The notes beneath the pieces are model-generated. The model was not told where the DNA came from, ran no database searches, and saw only the letters and a list, made by a program, of their open reading frames with translations. Positions 6,312 to 9,623 of a stretch of 9,623 bases of DNA are shown here, piece after piece (the first letter of the stretch is position 1; each line of letters opens with the position of its first letter). The position numbers and the translations under genes are program-made. Source of the stretch: Clostridiales bacterium (GTDB lineage Bacteria > Bacillota > Clostridia > Lachnospirales > Lachnospiraceae); NCBI GenBank assembly GCA_021203285.1, contig JAJQBM010000159.1:1-9623 (forward strand). The letters are read 5' to 3'.

Positions 6312-6818
6312 ATGGGATTATTACAGGATTGGCAGAAGATTGCCTACAATGACAAGGCGGACAGAGGTGAGCTGGAGAAGTTTTGGAACCACTATTTTCT
6401 CAAGGAGAAAAGTGTTTATGAGAAGCTGCTGGAGACTCCGGATGAGGCTGCGCAGGGCACGGTCAAAGAGCTGGCGGATAAGTATGAGCTGGAGCTCATG
6501 GCGATGGTCGGTTTCCTTGACGGTATTCAGGAGAGCCTGGTCACGCCCAATGATCTGGAGGATCTGACGGAGGATTCTGTTGTCAGTCTGGCTTTTGACA
6601 AGGAAAAACTGTATGAGAACATGGTTGATGCCAAGGCGGACTGGCTCTATGAGCTTCCCCAGTGGGAGAAGATTTTTACCGAGGAAAAGCGCAAGGAGCT
6701 TTATATCGAGCAGAAGAAGTCCGGCACAGTGGTAAAGCCGGAGAAGATTTACCCGAACGATCCGTGCCCCTGCGGAAGCGGAAAGAAGTATAAGAAATGC
6801 TGCGGGAGAAACCGCTGA
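6312..6818 (+). CDS. SEC-C zinc-motif protein, function unknown
   Basis: A 168-residue, acidic, mostly helical soluble protein ending in a SEC-C motif: [22 protein letters not shown] (147-168), with C152, C154, C163 and C164 as the probable zinc ligands. The same motif ends SecA, where it binds zinc and assists SecB or ribosome contact, but this protein has no SecA ATPase and is not a piece of secA. Residues 1-145 carry no motif I recognise; patches such as [35 protein letters not shown] suggest a helical bundle. Small proteins of this general design are common in Clostridia and remain uncharacterised. ATG 6312 has AAGGTGG (6297-6303) eight bases upstream. A strong promoter sits about 85 bases upstream and thrS follows after 84 bases, so the two may share a transcript. 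Confidence 0.82.
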   Translation: MGLLQDWQKIAYNDKADRGELEKFWNHYFLKEKSVYEKLLETPDEAAQGTVKELADKYELELMAMVGFLDGIQESLVTPNDLEDLTEDSVVSLAFDKEKLYENMVDAKADWLYELPQWEKIFTEEKRKELYIEQKKSGTVVKPEKIYPNDPCPCGSGKKYKKCCGRNR

Positions 6819-6902
6819 GACATTTTTTCGGATGGTTCGCAGATGAATGCGGGAATTTATGAAATGAAAATCTGAGTGCAACACAGATGGAGGAGAGAGA
6901 CG

Positions 6903-8861
6903 ATGAAAATCACATTAAAGGACGGCTCAGAAAAAGAGTATGAGCAGAGCATGAGTGTGTATGATATCGCGAGAGATATCAGTGAAGGGCTGGCGCGCGC
7001 GGCCTGTGCCGGGGAGGTGAATGGTGAGGTTGTGGATCTGCGAACCATGATCACAGAGGACTGCACCTTAAATATCCTGACTGCGTATGACCCGGCGGGA
7101 CTTGCCACGATCCGGCACACGACATCACACGTTCTGGCGGAGGCCGTGAAGCGGCTCTTCCCCAACGCAAAGCTTGCCATCGGACCCTCCATTGATACCG
7201 GATATTACTATGATTTTGAGGCGGATCCGTTTTCCAGAGAGGATCTGGATAATATCGAGAAAGAGATGAAGAAAATCATCAAGGAGGGCCATGCGCTGGA
7301 GCGGTTCACGCTGCCCAGAGAGGAGGCCATCCGCCTGATGCAGGAGCGGCAGGAGCCGTACAAGGTAGAGCTGATCGAGGATCTGCCGGAGGATGCGGAG
7401 ATCTCTTTCTATGATCAGGGCGGCTTTGTGGACCTTTGTGCGGGACCTCACCTGATGACGACAAAGGGAATCAAGGCGTTCAAGCTGACTTCTTCCTCCA
7501 TGGCATACTGGCGCGGCGACAGCAACCGGGCACAACTCCAGCGGATCTACGGGACCGCGTTCCAGAAAAAAGATGAGCTGAACGAGTATTTGGCGTATCT
7601 TGCGGATATCAAAAACCGCGACCACAACCGTCTGGGACGGGAGATGGAGCTTTTCACCACGGTGGATGTTATCGGCCAGGGACTGCCGCTGCTGATGCCG
7701 AGGGGCACGAAGATGATCATGAAGCTGCAGCGGTGGATTGAGGATCTGGAAGACAACGAGTGGGGTTATGTCCGCACGAAGACGCCGTTGATGGCCAAGA
7801 GTGACCTCTATAAGATTTCCGGCCACTGGGATCACTATAAGGACGGGATGTTTGTTCTGGGCGACGAGGAACAGGATAAGGAAGTGTTTGCCCTCCGCCC
7901 GATGACCTGCCCGTTCCAGTATTTTGTTTACAAGGCGACGCAGAAATCTTACCGTGATCTGCCGTGCCGTTACGGCGAGACTTCCACGCTTTTCCGGAAT
8001 GAGGATTCCGGCGAGATGCACGGGCTGACCCGTGTCCGCCAGTTTACGATCTCAGAGGGACACCTGATTGTCCGCCCGGATCAGATGGTCGAGGAGTTTA
8101 AGGGATGCCTTGCGCTGGCGAAGCATTGCCTGACGACACTGGGCTTAAATGACGATGTGACCTATCATCTGTCCAAGTGGGATCCCGCGAATCCGGATAA
8201 ATATATCGGCAGCGCAGAGGTCTGGAATCAGACAGAGCAGCACATCCGCGACGTGTTGAACGAGCTGGATATCCCCTTTGTGGAGGATGTCGGCGAGGCT
8301 GCGTTTTACGGGCCGAAGGTAGATATCAATGCCAAGAACGTTTACGGCAAGGAAGACACCATGATCACCATCCAGTGGGATGAGCTGCAGGCGGAGCAGT
8401 TTGATATGTACTATATCGACCAGAACGGAGACAAGGTCCGTCCCTGCATCATCCACCGGACTTCCATCGGCTGCTATGAGCGGACGCTGACATGGCTGAT
8501 TGAGAAATATGCCGGCAAGTTCCCGACATGGCTCTGCCCGGAGCAGGTGCGCATCCTTCCCATCTCCGAAAAGTATCTGGACTATTCAGAGAAGGTTCGC
8601 GCCGAGCTGGCGAAGAACGGCGTGGATGTCACGGTGGATGCGCGCGCAGAGAAGATCGGATACAAGATTCGCGACGCGCGTATGGCACGTCTTCCCTATA
8701 TGCTGGTCGTCGGCCAGAGCGAGGAGGCAGAGGGAACGGTATCCGTCCGCAGCCGTTTTGCGGGCGACGAGGGAGTACAGCCGCTGGGCGACTTCATTGA
8801 TGCTATCTGTAAAGAAATCCGCACCAAAGAAATCCGCGAGGAACTCCCCCAAGACAAATAA
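6903..8861 (+). CDS. thrS: Threonyl-tRNA synthetase
   Basis: A 652-residue cytoplasmic class II enzyme that attaches threonine to tRNA-Thr. Domains in order: TGS (1-62); editing domain (about 63-225) with HTTSH (72-76), C179 and H183 and the AYWRGDSNRAQLQRIYGTAF segment; catalytic core (about 240-540); HGTP anticodon-binding domain (about 545-645, with RAEKIGYKIRDARMARLPYMLVVG). Zinc ligands are C336, H387 and H518. Motif 2 includes YRDLPCRYGETSTLFRNE (350-367) and motif 3 SIGCYER (521-527). Length is normal and the editing residues are intact. The segment is MTCPFQ (334-339) rather than the MNCPGH of the E. coli enzyme, with GETSTLFRNEDSGEMHG and FTISEGH nearby, as in a variant I recall from Clostridia. 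ATG 6903 is set by GGAGGAG (6889-6895) seven bases upstream; GTG 6876 would overlap that site. No T-box leader precedes it. Confidence 0.97.
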   Translation: MKITLKDGSEKEYEQSMSVYDIARDISEGLARAACAGEVNGEVVDLRTMITEDCTLNILTAYDPAGLATIRHTTSHVLAEAVKRLFPNAKLAIGPSIDTGYYYDFEADPFSREDLDNIEKEMKKIIKEGHALERFTLPREEAIRLMQERQEPYKVELIEDLPEDAEISFYDQGGFVDLCAGPHLMTTKGIKAFKLTSSSMAYWRGDSNRAQLQRIYGTAFQKKDELNEYLAYLADIKNRDHNRLGREMELFTTVDVIGQGLPLLMPRGTKMIMKLQRWIEDLEDNEWGYVRTKTPLMAKSDLYKISGHWDHYKDGMFVLGDEEQDKEVFALRPMTCPFQYFVYKATQKSYRDLPCRYGETSTLFRNEDSGEMHGLTRVRQFTISEGHLIVRPDQMVEEFKGCLALAKHCLTTLGLNDDVTYHLSKWDPANPDKYIGSAEVWNQTEQHIRDVLNELDIPFVEDVGEAAFYGPKVDINAKNVYGKEDTMITIQWDELQAEQFDMYYIDQNGDKVRPCIIHRTSIGCYERTLTWLIEKYAGKFPTWLCPEQVRILPISEKYLDYSEKVRAELAKNGVDVTVDARAEKIGYKIRDARMARLPYMLVVGQSEEAEGTVSVRSRFAGDEGVQPLGDFIDAICKEIRTKEIREELPQDK

Positions 8862-8867
8862 AATGCG

Positions 8868-8903
8868 ACGGGCTCCTCATGCGGGAGCCCGTTTTGCTTT
8901 TTT
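8868..8903 (+). terminator. Intrinsic terminator of thrS
   Basis: ACGGGCTCC (8868-8876) pairs perfectly with GGAGCCCGT (8884-8892) around a seven-base loop, followed by TTTTGCTTTTTT (8892-8903). It begins six bases after the thrS stop codon. Confidence 0.93.
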
Positions 8904-8970
8904 ATATGATCAAAAACACAGGTGCAAGGAAACTCTTATTCGAAGCCTTTGCCGCATGGACCAAAGAAAC

Positions 8971-9017
8971 AATTCAAAGAAGGGCACTTTTTTGCGCCCT
9001 GGTTGAATTCGTTTTTT
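8971..9017 (+). terminator. Second intrinsic terminator, tandem with that of thrS
   Basis: An outer stem AATTCAA/TTGAATT (8971-8977 with 9003-9009) and an inner stem AGGGC/GCCCT (8981-8985 with 8996-9000) are joined by a small internal loop. TTTTTT follows at 9012-9017. The 67 bases between this and the previous terminator hold no ORF with a ribosome site and no convincing promoter. It may be a backup terminator or the end of a small RNA. The complement also ends in a T-rich stretch, so it may work in both directions. Confidence 0.72.
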
Positions 9018-9084
9018 GGGACAGGCGTCACAGTCTGAAATAGAGTTTCTCTGCACCGGAACAACGCATAAAAAGGAGCAGAGC

Positions 9085-9623
9085 ATGCTTACATTCGGCA
9101 TCGACTGGGACGATGTCATCGCCCCCTTCAACGACCGCGCCATCGAGATGGCGAATGAGGAATATCATTATGATCCGCCGCTGACGCTGGAGGACATTAC
9201 CTCGTGGGAAAACACGGGGCGGGCCTCCGTGATCCGGAAATATTACCACGATCCGCGGCTTTATGACCGCCAGTATGTTCCGGAGGAATCAAAGGAGTTC
9301 ATTCGAAAGCTGCAGACCAAGGGCATTGTCTATATCGTTACCGCGGCTTACCCGCAGTTTATGACCCGGCGGATGGAACAGATTCGGGAGGCGGTTCCCG
9401 ATTTTTCGGAAGAGAATATTATCATGGGATTTCAGAAGTCTGTGGTTCATGTGGACATCACGCTGGACGACGGGCCGCAAAACATTTTGAAGAGCAATGC
9501 CCGTTTTCCGGTGCTGATGCGCAAACCATGGAATACAGAACTGACCGGTCTGCTGGCGGTCAATAATTTTGAGGAATTTTTTACGCTTCTGGATCAGATC
9601 AAATCCTCCATGATTGAAGACCG
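9085..9623 (+). CDS. HAD-family 5'(3')-deoxyribonucleotidase-like protein (partial, runs off the right edge)
   Basis: The first 179 codons of a gene cut by the window end, with no stop reached. It fits the HAD-superfamily NT5C type, cytosolic 5'(3')-deoxyribonucleotidases that remove phosphate from (deoxy)nucleoside monophosphates. HAD motif I is FGIDWDDVI (4-12: nucleophile D7, acid/base D9), with a helical cap at about 15-75. Motif II is YIVTAAYP (T86), motif III K118, and motif IV ITLDDGPQNI (D128, D129), followed by ARFPVLMRKPWN (139-150), which resembles the end of the core in this family. By residue 170 the usual HAD fold is essentially complete, so the protein either ends soon or continues into another domain. 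ATG 9085 has AAAAGGAG upstream with normal spacing. It is insulated from thrS by two terminators; only a weak promoter-like TTGGGA (9016-9021) with TAGAGT (9041-9046) and a long 19-base spacer is visible. Confidence 0.8.
   Translation, partial: MLTFGIDWDDVIAPFNDRAIEMANEEYHYDPPLTLEDITSWENTGRASVIRKYYHDPRLYDRQYVPEESKEFIRKLQTKGIVYIVTAAYPQFMTRRMEQIREAVPDFSEENIIMGFQKSVVHVDITLDDGPQNILKSNARFPVLMRKPWNTELTGLLAVNNFEEFFTLLDQIKSSMIED

Noticed and set aside
6802..6828. GCGG/CCGC hairpin at the end of the SEC-C gene followed by TTTTTT
   Set aside because: The stem has only four pairs, overlaps the coding end and lies seven bases from the T-run, so it is unlikely to terminate. thrS lacks another clear promoter and probably relies on read-through.
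7125..8021. Open - strand frame of 298 codons within thrS
   Set aside because: It lies opposite conserved ThrRS sequence and has no motif of its own.
8500..9006. Open + strand frame overlapping the end of thrS and running through the terminators
   Set aside because: It is the second frame of the ThrRS anticodon domain, Arg/Ser/Ala-rich, and crosses two intrinsic terminators without a ribosome site.

Overview
The window looks like chromosomal housekeeping DNA from a low-to-moderate-GC Firmicute, most probably a Lachnospiraceae-type gut Clostridium. The reasons are strong AGGAGG-type ribosome binding sites, sigma-A promoters with 17-bp spacers, a CBS-DRTGG family II pyrophosphatase, a long-form hibernation factor, a Clostridia-like ThrRS variant and a UgpC/MsmX-type sugar ATPase followed by a CdaR/PucR-type regulator. 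The assignment rests on gene families and protein style, not on a marker gene. All eight genes lie on the + strand, and I see no mobile element, CRISPR array, tRNA or rRNA.

Layout. (1) 53-1165 encodes a carbohydrate ABC-transporter ATPase and ends at an intrinsic terminator (1184-1214). (2) 1293-2372 encodes a CdaR/PucR-type transcription factor. (3) An excellent promoter (TTGTCA, 17 bp, TATACT at 2376-2404) begins just after that stop codon and has a perfect 7-bp inverted repeat filling its spacer. It probably drives a four-gene run: a coiled-coil protein with a C-terminal membrane anchor (2450-3160), a CBS-DRTGG manganese-dependent pyrophosphatase (3177-4835), a flavin-reductase-fold protein with a TTG start (4853-5419), and long HPF (5469-6035). 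The run ends in two hairpins (6042-6074 and 6101-6143). (4) A second strong promoter (6198-6226) precedes a SEC-C zinc-motif protein (6312-6818) and threonyl-tRNA synthetase (6903-8861). (5) Two terminators in tandem (8868-8903 and 8971-9017) separate thrS from a HAD-family 5'(3')-deoxyribonucleotidase-like gene that runs off the right edge (9085 onward).

How the genes may work together. Region 3 joins an enzyme class known to respond to adenine nucleotides (CBS pyrophosphatase) with a ribosome hibernation factor, a redox-fold protein and an uncharacterised membrane coiled coil. This suggests an energy-status or growth-arrest theme, but that is inference from co-location. The least explained items are the coiled-coil membrane protein, the palindrome inside its promoter, and thrS expressed without any visible T-box leader. 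Nothing here looks like a defence system or other accessory island.
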